Source: Aneurinibacillus sp. Ricciae_BoGa-3
GTDB taxonomy: Bacteria; Bacillota; Bacilli; Aneurinibacillales; Aneurinibacillaceae
NCBI RefSeq assembly: GCF_028421645.1
Contig: NZ_CP116887.1
Coordinates: 2,916,001 to 2,980,000, forward strand
Length of the DNA: 64,000 nt
Direction: 5' to 3'
Each line of letters opens with the position of its first letter. Position 1 is the first letter of the stretch. Positions 10,399 to 19,870 of the stretch are shown piece after piece. A program made the position numbers and the translations under genes. The notes beneath the pieces were generated by a model. It had not been told where the DNA came from. It saw only the letters and a list, made by a program, of their open reading frames with translations, and did no database searches.

Positions 10399-12279
10399 CT
10401 AGGCGAGTTTGATAAATGAAACCGCTAACGGAGGAACCGTCAGGCATATGCTGCAAGGCCGGCCATGCCATTCAATCGGCTGCGCCTTTATTGCACCCGT
10501 ATTAAGCACACCTGAACCTCCATACTTGGGATCATCGCTGCTGTATACTTCCTCATAAACGCCCTGTTCAGGTACACCAATTCGGTAGCCATGGCGCACC
10601 TCAGGGGTAAAATTGCATATCGCGATAATAAAGCTTCCGTCTTCCGTTTTACGGAGAAAACTAATAATGCTTTGCGTGTAATCATGCGGATCAATCCAGC
10701 AAAATCCATCGGGGCTATGGTCAAGCTCCCATAGAGCCGGCTCTTTTTTGTAGAATTGATTGAGGTTACTTACATAGTGCTTCAATTTGTCATGCATTTC
10801 ATATTCGAGCAGATTCCAGTCCAGTTCGCCTTCATCTTTCCACTCATCAAACTGTCCGAATTCACTGCCCATAAATAAAAGTTTCTTGCCGGGGTGTGCC
10901 ATCATAAAGCCATATAGCAAGCGTGTACTGGCAAATTTCTGCCAGTAATCTCCTGGCATTTTATTCAAAATCGATTTTTTTCCGTACACGACCTCATCAT
11001 GGGAGAATGGAAGCACGAAATTCTCTGAAAATGCATAAAATAGCGAAAAAGTTAAAAGATGGTGATGCCATTTGCGGTGTACCGGGTCCATTTCGAAGTA
11101 ACGAAGCACATCATTCATCCATCCCATATTCCATTTAAAGTTGAATCCGAGGCCGCCCAGGTAAGCAGGCGCACTAACACGCGGCCAGTCAGTCGATTCT
11201 TCGGCAATCATGAGAGCATGGGGATATCTTCTGAACACTTCTTCATTGAGCTTCCTTAGAAAGGCAATGGCCTCCAGATTCTCTCTGCCGCCATGCATAT
11301 TGGGGACCCAATTCCCCGGGGTTTTACCGAAATCCAAATACAGCATGCTGGCAACCGCATCAACCCGTATCCCGTCTATATGATACTTCTCCATCCAGAA
11401 AACAACGTTCGAGATAAGAAAAGAATTCACTTCCGGGCGCCCAAAATCGAACATCAGCGTGCCCCATTCACCTGTATCCGCCTTTCGCAGGTCGTGATAC
11501 TCATAGAGCGGCTTGCCATCATAAAGGCGAAGCCCATGATCGTCTTTGCAGAAGTGCCCGGGCACCCAGTCAAGTATTACGCCAATTCCTGCTTGATGGC
11601 ATTTGTCAACAAGGTACATGAATTCTTCAGGTGTGCCATAGCGGCTGGTCACTGAATAGTAGCCAGTTGGCTGATATCCCCATGAACGATCAAAAGGATG
11701 TTCAGTGAGCGGGAGAAGCTCGATGTGGGTATAGCCCATATCTGACACATAAGGTACCAGAGAATCGGCTAATTCACGGTAGGAATAAAAGGAGCCGCCG
11801 GGCTTCTTCTTCCATGTGCCGGCGTGAACTTCATAAATGTTTAAGGGTTCTTGATAAGGGACCTTCTTCTGGCTCATCCATTTCGTGTCGGACCACCGGT
11901 AAGCGGATAAATCATAGACAACCGAAGCGGTGTTGGGCCGTATCTCTGAATAAAAAGCATAGGGGTCTGCTTTAAGGACAACATTACCTTCAGCAGTATG
12001 TATTTCGTATTTATAAACAGTTCCAGCCTCTAGGCCGGCAATAAACAGCGTCCAGATTCCGGAGGCAGGAATTCTCTCCATCCTGTTCGATTTTCCCTGC
12101 CAGCCGTTAAAATCTCCCGCTACATTGACCTGCCTGGCGTTAGGGGCCCAGACAGAAAAACGAACGCCGGTTTGATCATTTTCCTCAGTTATATGAGCGC
12201 CCAGCATCTGATAAGCGTCATACAAACTTCCTTCATGAAACAAATACATATCATGTTCACTGGGAAGCAGGCCATTCAT
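10399..12279 (-). CDS. glgB: 1,4-alpha-glucan branching enzyme
   Basis: First gene of the operon. The GH13/CBM48 branching enzyme introduces alpha-1,6 branches into glycogen. The N-terminal CBM48-like domain contains RFSVWAPNARQVNVAGDFNGW; the barrel has DWVPGHFCKDDHGL, GIRVDAVASMLY with the nucleophile Asp, MIAEEST with the acid/base Glu, and LPFSHDEVV. About 626 residues. The ATG at 12279 is preferred over ATG 12285 and GTG 12288 because AAAAGGG lies 8 nt upstream of it and would overlap the others. The upstream region should carry the operon promoter; B. subtilis glg genes are read by the sporulation factor sigma-E, and a weak match is discussed under the 12280-12427 entry. Confidence 0.96.
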   Translation of the reverse strand: MNGLLPSEHDMYLFHEGSLYDAYQMLGAHITEENDQTGVRFSVWAPNARQVNVAGDFNGWQGKSNRMERIPASGIWTLFIAGLEAGTVYKYEIHTAEGNVVLKADPYAFYSEIRPNTASVVYDLSAYRWSDTKWMSQKKVPYQEPLNIYEVHAGTWKKKPGGSFYSYRELADSLVPYVSDMGYTHIELLPLTEHPFDRSWGYQPTGYYSVTSRYGTPEEFMYLVDKCHQAGIGVILDWVPGHFCKDDHGLRLYDGKPLYEYHDLRKADTGEWGTLMFDFGRPEVNSFLISNVVFWMEKYHIDGIRVDAVASMLYLDFGKTPGNWVPNMHGGRENLEAIAFLRKLNEEVFRRYPHALMIAEESTDWPRVSAPAYLGGLGFNFKWNMGWMNDVLRYFEMDPVHRKWHHHLLTFSLFYAFSENFVLPFSHDEVVYGKKSILNKMPGDYWQKFASTRLLYGFMMAHPGKKLLFMGSEFGQFDEWKDEGELDWNLLEYEMHDKLKHYVSNLNQFYKKEPALWELDHSPDGFCWIDPHDYTQSIISFLRKTEDGSFIIAICNFTPEVRHGYRIGVPEQGVYEEVYSSDDPKYGGSGVLNTGAIKAQPIEWHGRPCSICLTVPPLAVSFIKLA

Positions 12280-12427
12280 GTGCATCACCCTTTTAGCTAT
12301 TTGGTCTGTCTTTTAAGTGAACCCATTCATAAAACGATAAAACTTTGTTAATAAAACTTTCTTGCTGGCTAAGCCGCTTCCTCCTAAACTATTATTAAAA
12401 TTCTGTAAATAGTTTATTTTGGGAATA
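12280..12427 (-). promoter_or_regulatory. Leader/promoter region of glycogen operon
   Basis: AT-rich 150-bp region upstream of glgB. On the minus strand TAATATT (12424-12430) is followed after about 15 nt by TTTACAGA, a weak fit to a sigma-E promoter (ATATT, then CATACA). No clear sigma-A promoter is visible. An AGGAGG with no start codon after it at 12388-12393 is unexplained. Confidence 0.3.
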
Positions 12428-12568
12428 TTAACAATCTAACAACGGAGGCAGCAAACGGACCGCAGGGCCTATGCCCATATGTTGAAAGGATTGACGGATT
12501 TTTTCTTCTCCCATTATACCCCACAGGAGAGAGGGAGTGATAAATAATCGTTGAACATTTTTCGGCAT
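12428..12568 (-). CDS. Possible small protein, 46 aa
   Basis: Short minus-strand reading frame between the helicase gene and glgB. ATG at 12568 is preceded by AGGTG at 6 nt. It begins MPKNVQRLF and ends LLPPLLDC. I do not recognise it. The ribosome binding site is reasonable but composition gives no strong support. It shares the direction of the helicase upstream and would lie in its 3' region. Confidence 0.3.
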   Translation of the reverse strand: MPKNVQRLFITPSLLWGIMGEEKIRQSFQHMGIGPAVRLLPPLLDC

Positions 12569-12611
12569 TTTCCACACCTGTTCATCAAAAAAATGCAGGG
12601 AGAGACACGCG

Positions 12612-15512
12612 CTAGCCTGCCCCTCCTCCGACTCTGTCAAGGCTATCGCAATAAAACCGAAAATCGCAGGATTCACAAACCTTCTCAGGACGATGAGTGA
12701 GCGAAAAAAATTTGTTTTCGATGTTTTCAATTATGCGTTCAATGTCATGGAGTGCATGTTCCGCTCCTTCAGCCGTGCGCTCGAAGGTATAATACGGATT
12801 TCCCTCTTCACGGGTGAAATAAAGACTGAGACGCTGAATTTTTCTTTTCTCCTGTTTTTCAAGCAAATATGCGTATAATTCGAGCTGCTTTCTGTACATC
12901 TCCAGCCCGTCAGATCCTGATAACTTATGCTGGGATTTAAAATCCACAATTTCTAAATCGTCTCCTGTACGCCGTACAAGGTCGATTCTGCCGTTTAGTA
13001 CGTACCGCTGGGTCGTATGGGCAACTTCCGTCTCGGCACTTTCAATAAATCTCCACTCGTTTCTATGGTCCTCCACATAACGCATTACCTGCGCAAGAGC
13101 GTACTCCTTGGTCTCCATCCTTAGCTTGATATGTTCTTTTCGAGAAAGCCAATAATAGATGTCTTCCAGCCACTCTCGTACCCGGGGTTCCGTGATACTC
13201 TGTTCATCACCGCGCAGTACAGCTTTATGAATTTCTTCGATCGTATTATGGATAAGGGTACCAATCATGGTTATACCTGTGCGAACGGGTGAGAATTGAA
13301 GCTGTCGGTAGAATAAATAGCGGCGCGGACAACTCTCATATAGAAATAGATGAGAGGAGAAAGCATACTGTTTTTTTAGCTTAACTTCCCGCACAGTTGG
13401 CAGCTCGAGTGATTCTGCCTGAAAAGCTGGATGTTTCCAGGAAGGAATTTCACGATAATAAGGCAAAAATTCTTCAGAAGGCAGGGGCCATGTGCCGGGT
13501 TTTCCAGCGCGCTCCTGTCCGCTCAGGATGAGAAGATGCTGAGCCCGGGAGAATGCCGTATAGTACAACCGCCAGAAGTCAAACGATGCTGTAAGGCCGA
13601 AGGGTTCATGCATGCTTTGGCGGCTGTATTGCTTTTGCAGCACTAATTCCAAAGGTTCATACCTTCCGTAGGGCGCTGAGTCTAGTGAACAGACGAAGAC
13701 TACCGGAAATTCCATGCCTTTAGACTGGTGGATGGTCAGGAAGGACACACAGCCCGACGGGGCATAGTCAGACTCGTCTTCATACTCTACTACACCGTCT
13801 TCCATCAGATAAAATAAGTATTCATTAAAAATTTGCCCAAGCCTTGTTTCAAGCATAGCTGGTGTAAAAACCTTCATATTCTGCAGATCTTCAAAGCGCG
13901 TTAGCAGTTGGGAGAAGAGAGCCAAATTTCTCGCTGGCCTGCTTTCTATCACCCCATCCGTCCCCTCAGGATTAATGTAGCGCGAAAACATCGGAAACTG
14001 GATTAATTGATAGAACAGGCCGGAAAAACCATAATCAGTCCTTTCATGCATAGCCTCATGCTCGCGGGCCTTTACCTTCACCCATTCCCGTAATTCAGCG
14101 TGCTCAGCCTTGTTAGCCTCAAGCTGAAACTCCTCCATAAATCGGTCATATTCGTCCCACACCGCCAGATCCATCAGCGGATCTTGACGGCGTATGTGTG
14201 CATTCTGAGGGAACATGGTGAGTAGTGCGCCCATTGCAAACCGGATTTCCTGCCGTGAGAAGAAGTGGCCGGCACGTGGCGCGTAGACGGGAATTCCCCT
14301 GTTTTCAAGGTGTTTGGCGAGGCGCTCAACCGCCGGATAACGAACAGAACGAAACAGAAAAGCCACCTGATTCCAGTCGGTTAGCGCACCGCTCTCTTTG
14401 AGATGGATCAAAAATGCATACACTTCTTCTTCCCAGTTGCCGCGCCCTTTAAAGCCGGGAACTTTAATAACAGATGCTGTTTGTGGAAAATTCCCGCCGC
14501 TTGGGCGCATGTTTTTATCCAGGCGGTACGATTGGCCGCCTACCGTCCATTCTTTCTCCCGCATCCAGCGGTTATAGAAGTCGATAATGTCGGGGTGGGA
14601 ACGGTAGTTTGTCGTAAGCCGGACTACACTGCATGGCTTGTTGGGCAAAAGTTCAGAGAAGGCGAGTATATTGCGCACAGATGCACCTCTAAAGCGGTAA
14701 AGCCCCTGATCATCATCCCCTACCACACAGAGATTGCCATGTTTCTCAGCCAATTTTTTTACGATCGTTTCTTGGATGGTGTTCGTATCCTGATATTCAT
14801 CGAACATAATATACTCGATTGTATCTTGCAGTTGTGAAAGCACCTCTGGATTGTTCTCTAGCAGGTGCAGCGTTTCTACCTGGATGGTGGAGAAATCCAG
14901 TTTGTTTTCTTCCTTCATCTGCCGCCGATACAGAGCGTACATTTCCCCGAGCGCCTGCACTCGCGCGTCATCCGATTGCCTCATCTGCTCGTAATCCAGC
15001 GCTTCTTCGCTAACCTTGTTGAGCCAACCCATCAGATTATAGGCCTGCTTCCAACGGGACGGTTCAATTTGGCGCGCTTTAATCAGGATGCTTTCATGCG
15101 CGGGAATCTGGCGAAACTGATCCAGCCGCTGGTAGAGAAAGTATTGCTGCTCGAATTGTTCCATCACCGTAAAGTGCCGCTCAAGTGTTGTATGCTCCCT
15201 GTATTTCTCTAACAAACTTAAACATATGGAATGAAGCGTGCCAATATGCATATGATTCACATTTACTTCAATCTTTTCTTCGTTTAGCCTCTCAGAAATG
15301 CGGGTTATAAGTTCACGCGCGGCTTTTTCGGTAAAGGTTGTAACCATGATTCTCTCCGGCTGTATCTTTTTGCCAGCTATCAAATAGCATATGCGCTCAA
15401 CCAGCGTAAAAGTCTTACCTGATCCAGGCCCTGCAATAATAAGCAACGGGCCTTCCGTTGTTAGGACTGCCTGCCGCTGTTCATCGTTCAATGAAGACGG
15501 TAAGGTTATCAT
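12612..15512 (-). CDS. UvrD/PcrA-family DNA helicase with C-terminal Fe-S PD-(D/E)XK nuclease domain
   Basis: A ~966-residue superfamily 1A helicase. Walker A is IIAGPGSGKTFTLVERI near the N-terminus, Walker B is FDEYQDTN, then VVGDDDQGLYRFRGA and TNYRSHPDII; motif TIHQSKGMEFPVVF occurs in the second half. The last ~250 residues look like a RecB/AddB-type nuclease: ESCPRRYLFYRQ, GTLIHNTIEEI, RIDLVRRTGDDLEIVDFKSQ (nuclease Asp/Lys) and CESCDFRFYC. The first cysteine plus the last three would form a 4Fe-4S cluster as in AddB and Cas4. The gene begins at ATG 15512, overlapping the stop of topB in an ATGA, so translation is coupled to topoisomerase III. Likely role: recombination or repair DNA unwinding; exact function unknown. 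Confidence 0.9.
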   Translation of the reverse strand: MITLPSSLNDEQRQAVLTTEGPLLIIAGPGSGKTFTLVERICYLIAGKKIQPERIMVTTFTEKAARELITRISERLNEEKIEVNVNHMHIGTLHSICLSLLEKYREHTTLERHFTVMEQFEQQYFLYQRLDQFRQIPAHESILIKARQIEPSRWKQAYNLMGWLNKVSEEALDYEQMRQSDDARVQALGEMYALYRRQMKEENKLDFSTIQVETLHLLENNPEVLSQLQDTIEYIMFDEYQDTNTIQETIVKKLAEKHGNLCVVGDDDQGLYRFRGASVRNILAFSELLPNKPCSVVRLTTNYRSHPDIIDFYNRWMREKEWTVGGQSYRLDKNMRPSGGNFPQTASVIKVPGFKGRGNWEEEVYAFLIHLKESGALTDWNQVAFLFRSVRYPAVERLAKHLENRGIPVYAPRAGHFFSRQEIRFAMGALLTMFPQNAHIRRQDPLMDLAVWDEYDRFMEEFQLEANKAEHAELREWVKVKAREHEAMHERTDYGFSGLFYQLIQFPMFSRYINPEGTDGVIESRPARNLALFSQLLTRFEDLQNMKVFTPAMLETRLGQIFNEYLFYLMEDGVVEYEDESDYAPSGCVSFLTIHQSKGMEFPVVFVCSLDSAPYGRYEPLELVLQKQYSRQSMHEPFGLTASFDFWRLYYTAFSRAQHLLILSGQERAGKPGTWPLPSEEFLPYYREIPSWKHPAFQAESLELPTVREVKLKKQYAFSSHLFLYESCPRRYLFYRQLQFSPVRTGITMIGTLIHNTIEEIHKAVLRGDEQSITEPRVREWLEDIYYWLSRKEHIKLRMETKEYALAQVMRYVEDHRNEWRFIESAETEVAHTTQRYVLNGRIDLVRRTGDDLEIVDFKSQHKLSGSDGLEMYRKQLELYAYLLEKQEKRKIQRLSLYFTREEGNPYYTFERTAEGAEHALHDIERIIENIENKFFSLTHRPEKVCESCDFRFYCDSLDRVGGGAG

Positions 15513-17671
15513 GATTTCATAAACTCCATTTTCCAACTGAAGTACTCATTATCACTGTTTTTCTCATAGCGAAGGCTTGCATCAAATTTATTGCCTTTTT
15601 TGCTGGTTAACCCTTTTACGGTGACTACCCCGTTTTTAAGCAGGGTCTTCACCATGGTTTTCGTCGGCTTTTTCTTCATGGTGGATAGGAATTTGTCATT
15701 TTTCCAGATGACAAACTTGCAGCCGTTTTTCCAGTTGCTGCACCCGAAACCTTTTTGCCCCTCGATAATTCCGTGCCCGCACAAGGGACATTTCCCCAGC
15801 ACTTCCATCTCTTTTCGCTCGACCGCCACTTCGTTTATCGTTACATCTTGTTCACTTCTAATGGTTGTCACGGCATCAGAAGTGAACGTAAAGATAAGGT
15901 TTAAGAACTCTTCTTTTGAGAACCGCTGCTTTTCAATATCTGATAGCGTCTTCTCCAGCCGGCCGGTAAAATCCAGGTCAAATAACTGTTTAATGGGGAA
16001 GGTTTCAACAAGCTTCCTGCCAAGTTCCGTGCATTGTATGTTTTTGTTATGCATGGCAATATAGCCCACATCCCTGAGTTTCTTGATCGTCTCTGCCCTT
16101 GTTGCTGGTGTTCCGATGCTAAATCCGCTCAAAATAGCAGCCATCATCTCTTCGCTTTCTTCCTCATCCCTGCCTTTTCCACACGTCTCCATCACCCGCA
16201 GCAGTGTTTTTTCGGTATGGTACTTTGGCGGTTTGGTCGTATGAGAGGACATAAGCTGGCCCACTTTTTTTACAGCTTCATGCAGCCCAACAAGCGGCAG
16301 CACGGTATCCTTCGATTCGATTTGTTCTACTTTCTTCCAGCCCTCAACAAGCTGCACCTTACCCTTGGAACTAAAAGCCCCTTCTACCGCGGGACTTTCT
16401 ATTTTCGTGGTGATTCTCGTTTCTTCATATTCAGCTACAGGCATAAATTGCATGATAAAACGGTTTTTAATTGCGCTGTACACAATCTCTTCATCCTTGG
16501 TCAAAGACTTCGGGGTCAGATAAGTGGGGATGATCGCGCTGTGGCTCTCTACCTTCGTATTGTCAAATACCCGCTTTAATTTGACGAATTTAATTTCATC
16601 TTCAAAAGGAAGTCCCTTTTTCAAAACTTCCAACACCTTCGCCGCGCGCCCAACCAGGCTCTCCTCCAGCACACTGCTGGCAGTACGGGGATATGTAATA
16701 AACTTCTTCTCGTATAACGATTGGGCCACTTTTAACACTTTATCAGACGTCCAGCCTTTGTACTTGCTTGTGAGATGCCCCTGCAGATTTGATAGATTAA
16801 ATAAATAGGGCGGATAGTCCCGTTTCTGCTCTACCTGTTTTTCGATAATTGCAGCCGCTGTTGTATCATGCAGGGCTTGCTCTATCGCTTCAAGTTTATT
16901 TTTATCTTTAAACTTTTCTTCTTCCCCTTCGAAATAGGTTCCCTCGTATTCTTTGTTATCTTTCGTTTTAAAGGTCGCCGTAAGCTTATAGAAGGCTTCC
17001 GGAACGAATTGTTCGATTTCTTTGTCTCTGTCATAGATGATTTTAAGGGTAGGCAGGATGACGCGCCCAATGTTTAACGCATGGCCTCGGCCTTTTTGAT
17101 ATTTTAAGGTGGCTACGGAAGTTAAATTGATGCCGATAACCCAGTCAGCCCACTGTCTGCTTACTCCGGCGTCCTGAAGAGGCCTCATTTCATCATTCGG
17201 GCGAATATTTTGCAAACCCTTAAGCACCTCATCCGGGGTCCATTCATTAAGCAGCAGCCGGTAAACTTTCTTTTGCGTTTTAAGGTTGTAGATGATCGTG
17301 TCTCCTATGATCTGCCCTTCCCGGTCAAAGTCACATGCTGAAATCACCATCTCGACATCGGGCCGCTTCAGCAGGCTGTATATAATTTTTAATTGTTTTT
17401 CTGCGCCTCTGTCTGCCTTGTCCTTATCCCGCATATCGGTTTTAACCTTATAACGGAAGGTTGCTGGGATAAAGGGAAAGTTTTCCATTTTCCATTTGGC
17501 CATTTTCGGATCATAATCTTTGGCATCGTAAAGCTGCAGCAAATGGCCGAAAGCCCATGTCACAATATAATCGTTGCCTTGGAAAAAGCCATCTAGTCTT
17601 GTTTTGATTTTTAATGCATCTGCTATATTTTTTGCAACGGAAGGTTTCTCCGCGATAATAACTTTATACAC
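15509..17671 (-). CDS. topB: DNA topoisomerase III
   Basis: Type IA topoisomerase of 720 residues that passes single strands and decatenates DNA. The Toprim domain starts with VIIAEKPSVAKNIADAL (residue 4 on) and has SACDFDREGQIIG at 111-123. The active-site tyrosine is Tyr327 in KFITYPRTAS. One zinc-finger-like motif lies near the C-terminus (CPLCGHG, CSNWKNGC). Start is GTG at 17671, after GAGGTG at about 6 nt; there is no better ATG. Downstream it is coupled (ATGA overlap) to a helicase-nuclease gene, which recalls the functional pairing of RecQ-type helicases with Top3 elsewhere, though here the helicase is UvrD-like. Confidence 0.96.
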   Translation of the reverse strand: MYKVIIAEKPSVAKNIADALKIKTRLDGFFQGNDYIVTWAFGHLLQLYDAKDYDPKMAKWKMENFPFIPATFRYKVKTDMRDKDKADRGAEKQLKIIYSLLKRPDVEMVISACDFDREGQIIGDTIIYNLKTQKKVYRLLLNEWTPDEVLKGLQNIRPNDEMRPLQDAGVSRQWADWVIGINLTSVATLKYQKGRGHALNIGRVILPTLKIIYDRDKEIEQFVPEAFYKLTATFKTKDNKEYEGTYFEGEEEKFKDKNKLEAIEQALHDTTAAAIIEKQVEQKRDYPPYLFNLSNLQGHLTSKYKGWTSDKVLKVAQSLYEKKFITYPRTASSVLEESLVGRAAKVLEVLKKGLPFEDEIKFVKLKRVFDNTKVESHSAIIPTYLTPKSLTKDEEIVYSAIKNRFIMQFMPVAEYEETRITTKIESPAVEGAFSSKGKVQLVEGWKKVEQIESKDTVLPLVGLHEAVKKVGQLMSSHTTKPPKYHTEKTLLRVMETCGKGRDEEESEEMMAAILSGFSIGTPATRAETIKKLRDVGYIAMHNKNIQCTELGRKLVETFPIKQLFDLDFTGRLEKTLSDIEKQRFSKEEFLNLIFTFTSDAVTTIRSEQDVTINEVAVERKEMEVLGKCPLCGHGIIEGQKGFGCSNWKNGCKFVIWKNDKFLSTMKKKPTKTMVKTLLKNGVVTVKGLTSKKGNKFDASLRYEKNSDNEYFSWKMEFMKS

Positions 17672-17930
17672 TTACTCACCTCAGGGGCTTTTTTAATACC
17701 ATTCTAACATGTAATAGAATGCGGGGCATGCGTTCTCGAGAAATAGAACGCATAAGAGCTGATGCTGGCGTAAACCTCTGCAAGAAACTTTTTTTAGCCC
17801 TGCTTATGGTATTGTAACAGACAAATTCGGTGTGACCTTCCAAATTTACACAGAGGGACAACAATAAATTATTGTTACCAACGCTGCTCGCCTCACTGCG
17901 TCTACATATATTACTTGAGTAGAATAAAGC
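17672..17930. other. Intergenic region upstream of topB
   Basis: About 260 bp without a supported gene. It should contain the topB promoter. An imperfect inverted repeat GCGTTCTCGAGAAATAGAACGC lies at 17730-17752. I see no riboswitch or RNA gene. Confidence 0.5.
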
Positions 17931-17980
17931 AAAAAAAAAAAAAAAAAACGGCTCTGTTTGCATCGTCTGCCACAGAGCCG
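17931..17980 (-). terminator. Terminator with an 18-nt poly-U tail
   Basis: Minus-strand hairpin with 8-bp stem CGGCTCTG/CAGAGCCG (17949-17956, 17973-17980) and 16-nt loop, followed by an uninterrupted run of 18 T (17931-17948). It closes the MDR oxidoreductase gene. Confidence 0.9.
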
Positions 17981-18035
17981 TTCTAATTTTCATGGGATTT
18001 CCCGTAATATAAATGTAACCTTAAAGAGTACAGTT

Positions 18036-19028
18036 TTAGCCAATGTGAAGCCCAATATTCCCCATGTTCTGCGTTTCCTTCAGCCTGCTTAGCGCCTGTC
18101 CGGCTTCGGATAAAGGATAATAGCGGTCGATCACAGGACGAATCTCGTGTTTTGTAATAAATTGGAGCATCCCCCGAAATTCTTCCCGGCTGCCCATTGT
18201 GGAACCTAGCAGATTCAACTGGCCGTAGAAGAAGGATCGAATGTCTATCTTTATCTCATCACCAGCTGTAGCGCCAAATGTGACAAGGGTACCACCCGGT
18301 TTTAACGCATTTAAACATTTGTGAAAAGTAGCTGCCCCCACACTGTCGATGACAAGGTCTACCTTTTCTCCCTCTAACACCTCCAACCAGTCTTCTTCGG
18401 TAGGAACCACAATATTTGCACCTAATTTTACCAGTTGTTCGCGTTTTTGCGCACTGCGTGAAGTTGCGCACACAGTGGCCCCTGCAGCCTTAGCAAATTG
18501 GATAAGATATGTACCCACCCCACCGCCTGCACCGGTAATCAGTACCCGCTGTCCCGGCTGAACCTGGCCCCGGGTAAACAAAGCCCGATACGCAGTCACT
18601 GCAGACAGTGGCAGAACCCCCGCTTCTTCCCAGCTCAGATAGGAAGGTTTTAACTCAACCTGTCCAGCTGAAATCACGATCGCCTCTGCAAAAGTGCCAT
18701 GTGTAGGCGATCCGAGGATTTCATAATTTTCGGGCGGAGCTGGTGTATTTTCCAGCCAGTGCAGAGTTGGGAAGATGATCACTTCATCGCCTTCCTTGAA
18801 CCCTTCTACACCTAGTCCAACCTGTTCGATCACGCCTGCCCCATCGGAACCTATAATGATCGCCGGGTCACTTTCTTTGCCAAGGCTTATTACACGAAGA
18901 TCCCGGCGGTTTAAGCCTGCTGTTTTCAAACGGATCCGCACCTGTCCCGGGCCGGCTGCCACGTCTGGCATGTCCGTATATTTGGTGCCCGCTAACCCTG
19001 GTGCACCCTCATGTACAAAAGCTTTCAT
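18036..19028 (-). CDS. MDR-family NAD(P)H oxidoreductase (quinone oxidoreductase/alcohol dehydrogenase-like)
   Basis: A 330-residue medium-chain dehydrogenase/reductase. GroES-like N-terminal domain (AGLNRRDLRV, IIGSDGAGVIEQVG) and a Rossmann domain with VLITGAGGGVGTYLIQFAKA at about residue 153. The cysteine and histidine ligands of the catalytic zinc and the four-cysteine structural zinc lobe are not visible, so it is probably a zinc-independent quinone-reductase-like enzyme. Substrate unknown. ATG start after GGAGAG. Monocistronic: it ends in the strong terminator at 17931 and faces a small divergent gene upstream. Confidence 0.88.
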   Translation of the reverse strand: MKAFVHEGAPGLAGTKYTDMPDVAAGPGQVRIRLKTAGLNRRDLRVISLGKESDPAIIIGSDGAGVIEQVGLGVEGFKEGDEVIIFPTLHWLENTPAPPENYEILGSPTHGTFAEAIVISAGQVELKPSYLSWEEAGVLPLSAVTAYRALFTRGQVQPGQRVLITGAGGGVGTYLIQFAKAAGATVCATSRSAQKREQLVKLGANIVVPTEEDWLEVLEGEKVDLVIDSVGAATFHKCLNALKPGGTLVTFGATAGDEIKIDIRSFFYGQLNLLGSTMGSREEFRGMLQFITKHEIRPVIDRYYPLSEAGQALSRLKETQNMGNIGLHIG

Positions 19029-19284
19029 TCTCTCATCTCTCCTTTATTGGTAGGCTGTACTGCTTCCATTCCATTATCTTATAATCTGGATTTGATATCC
19101 AATAAATATCGGCAAAAGTAGCTTCGCTCAGTGGCTGTCTAGCCCTCATAGTTCGTTAATAGCCTGGCGTAGCATTAGAAAAGAAAAAAACGCTTTAAAA
19201 ATGGTAACAATATATACAAATTTTAAAACGCTAACAAGTGCTACTGTATAGATGCCACAAATAACCAACTGGAAGGTGTTTTAA

Positions 19285-19512
19285 ATGTCTGCACATGTAA
19301 TTAATTTACATCACTACAAAATAAGAAGAAAAATAGATCGCGTTAAACAAATCCTTTTCTCTCCCAATGTCGTAATTCTAGCCGTAATTACTGCTGTTAC
19401 TATGCTCCTAGCACTAGGCTGCTTTGAACTATCTACAACGGATGCAGTGAAATCGTATTATCAAATGTATGGCAACGAGCAGCTGCAAGGGTTCTTTTAT
19501 TACGGTACCTAG
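19285..19512 (+). CDS. Small single-pass membrane protein, 75 aa
   Basis: I do not recognise it. It has a basic N-terminus (HHYKIRRKIDRVKQ), one hydrophobic segment at about residues 29-48 (VVILAVITAVTMLLALGCF), and a short polar tail with several tyrosines. The start ATG follows GGAAGGTG at about 6 nt, a good ribosome binding site. It is divergent from the MDR gene. Likely a real small membrane protein, function unknown. Confidence 0.65.
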   Translation: MSAHVINLHHYKIRRKIDRVKQILFSPNVVILAVITAVTMLLALGCFELSTTDAVKSYYQMYGNEQLQGFFYYGT

Positions 19513-19810
19513 CCAACATTCCTGTATAGCTTTCCATCCCCTGCTAGGCTGTAATCGTCCTCGATAACGGATGCCAACCTGTGGCCTTTGATTGCTCATC
19601 TCCCTTGCCTCACGGACAGCTGAAGCCCTTCAGATTTTTTAGTGACATTTTGTTACCGGAACAGGATCGAGTTTCATACCTCTCCCCCCTTCGTTCTCAT
19701 CCAATTCAAACTTCTAAATATCCGAAGTCTAAATAAGTAAAAATGTAAAAAATGGTGAGTGAATTCAAGATATAACCGGCTCTATTGTAAAGCGAAAACG
19801 ATAGACACAA
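19513..19810. other. Intergenic region without recognised genes
   Basis: About 300 bp between the small membrane protein and the ABC operon terminator. No reading frame with a ribosome binding site and no clear terminator for the small gene upstream. Confidence 0.5.
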
Positions 19811-19841
19811 GAAAAGGCCTCCTAGAAAACTAAGAGACCTT
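19811..19841 (-). terminator. Terminator of efflux operon
   Basis: A 12-bp stem with G-U pairs (19814-19825 with 19830-19841) and a 4-nt loop, followed on the minus strand by a short U-rich stretch. Confidence 0.8.
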
Positions 19842-19870
19842 CTACATTAACAGACGTACATTCTGTGCCG

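Noticed and set aside
17676..17993. 105-codon minus-strand frame upstream of topB
   Set aside because: It crosses the terminator and the 18-nt poly-T (a phenylalanine run) and has no ribosome binding site.
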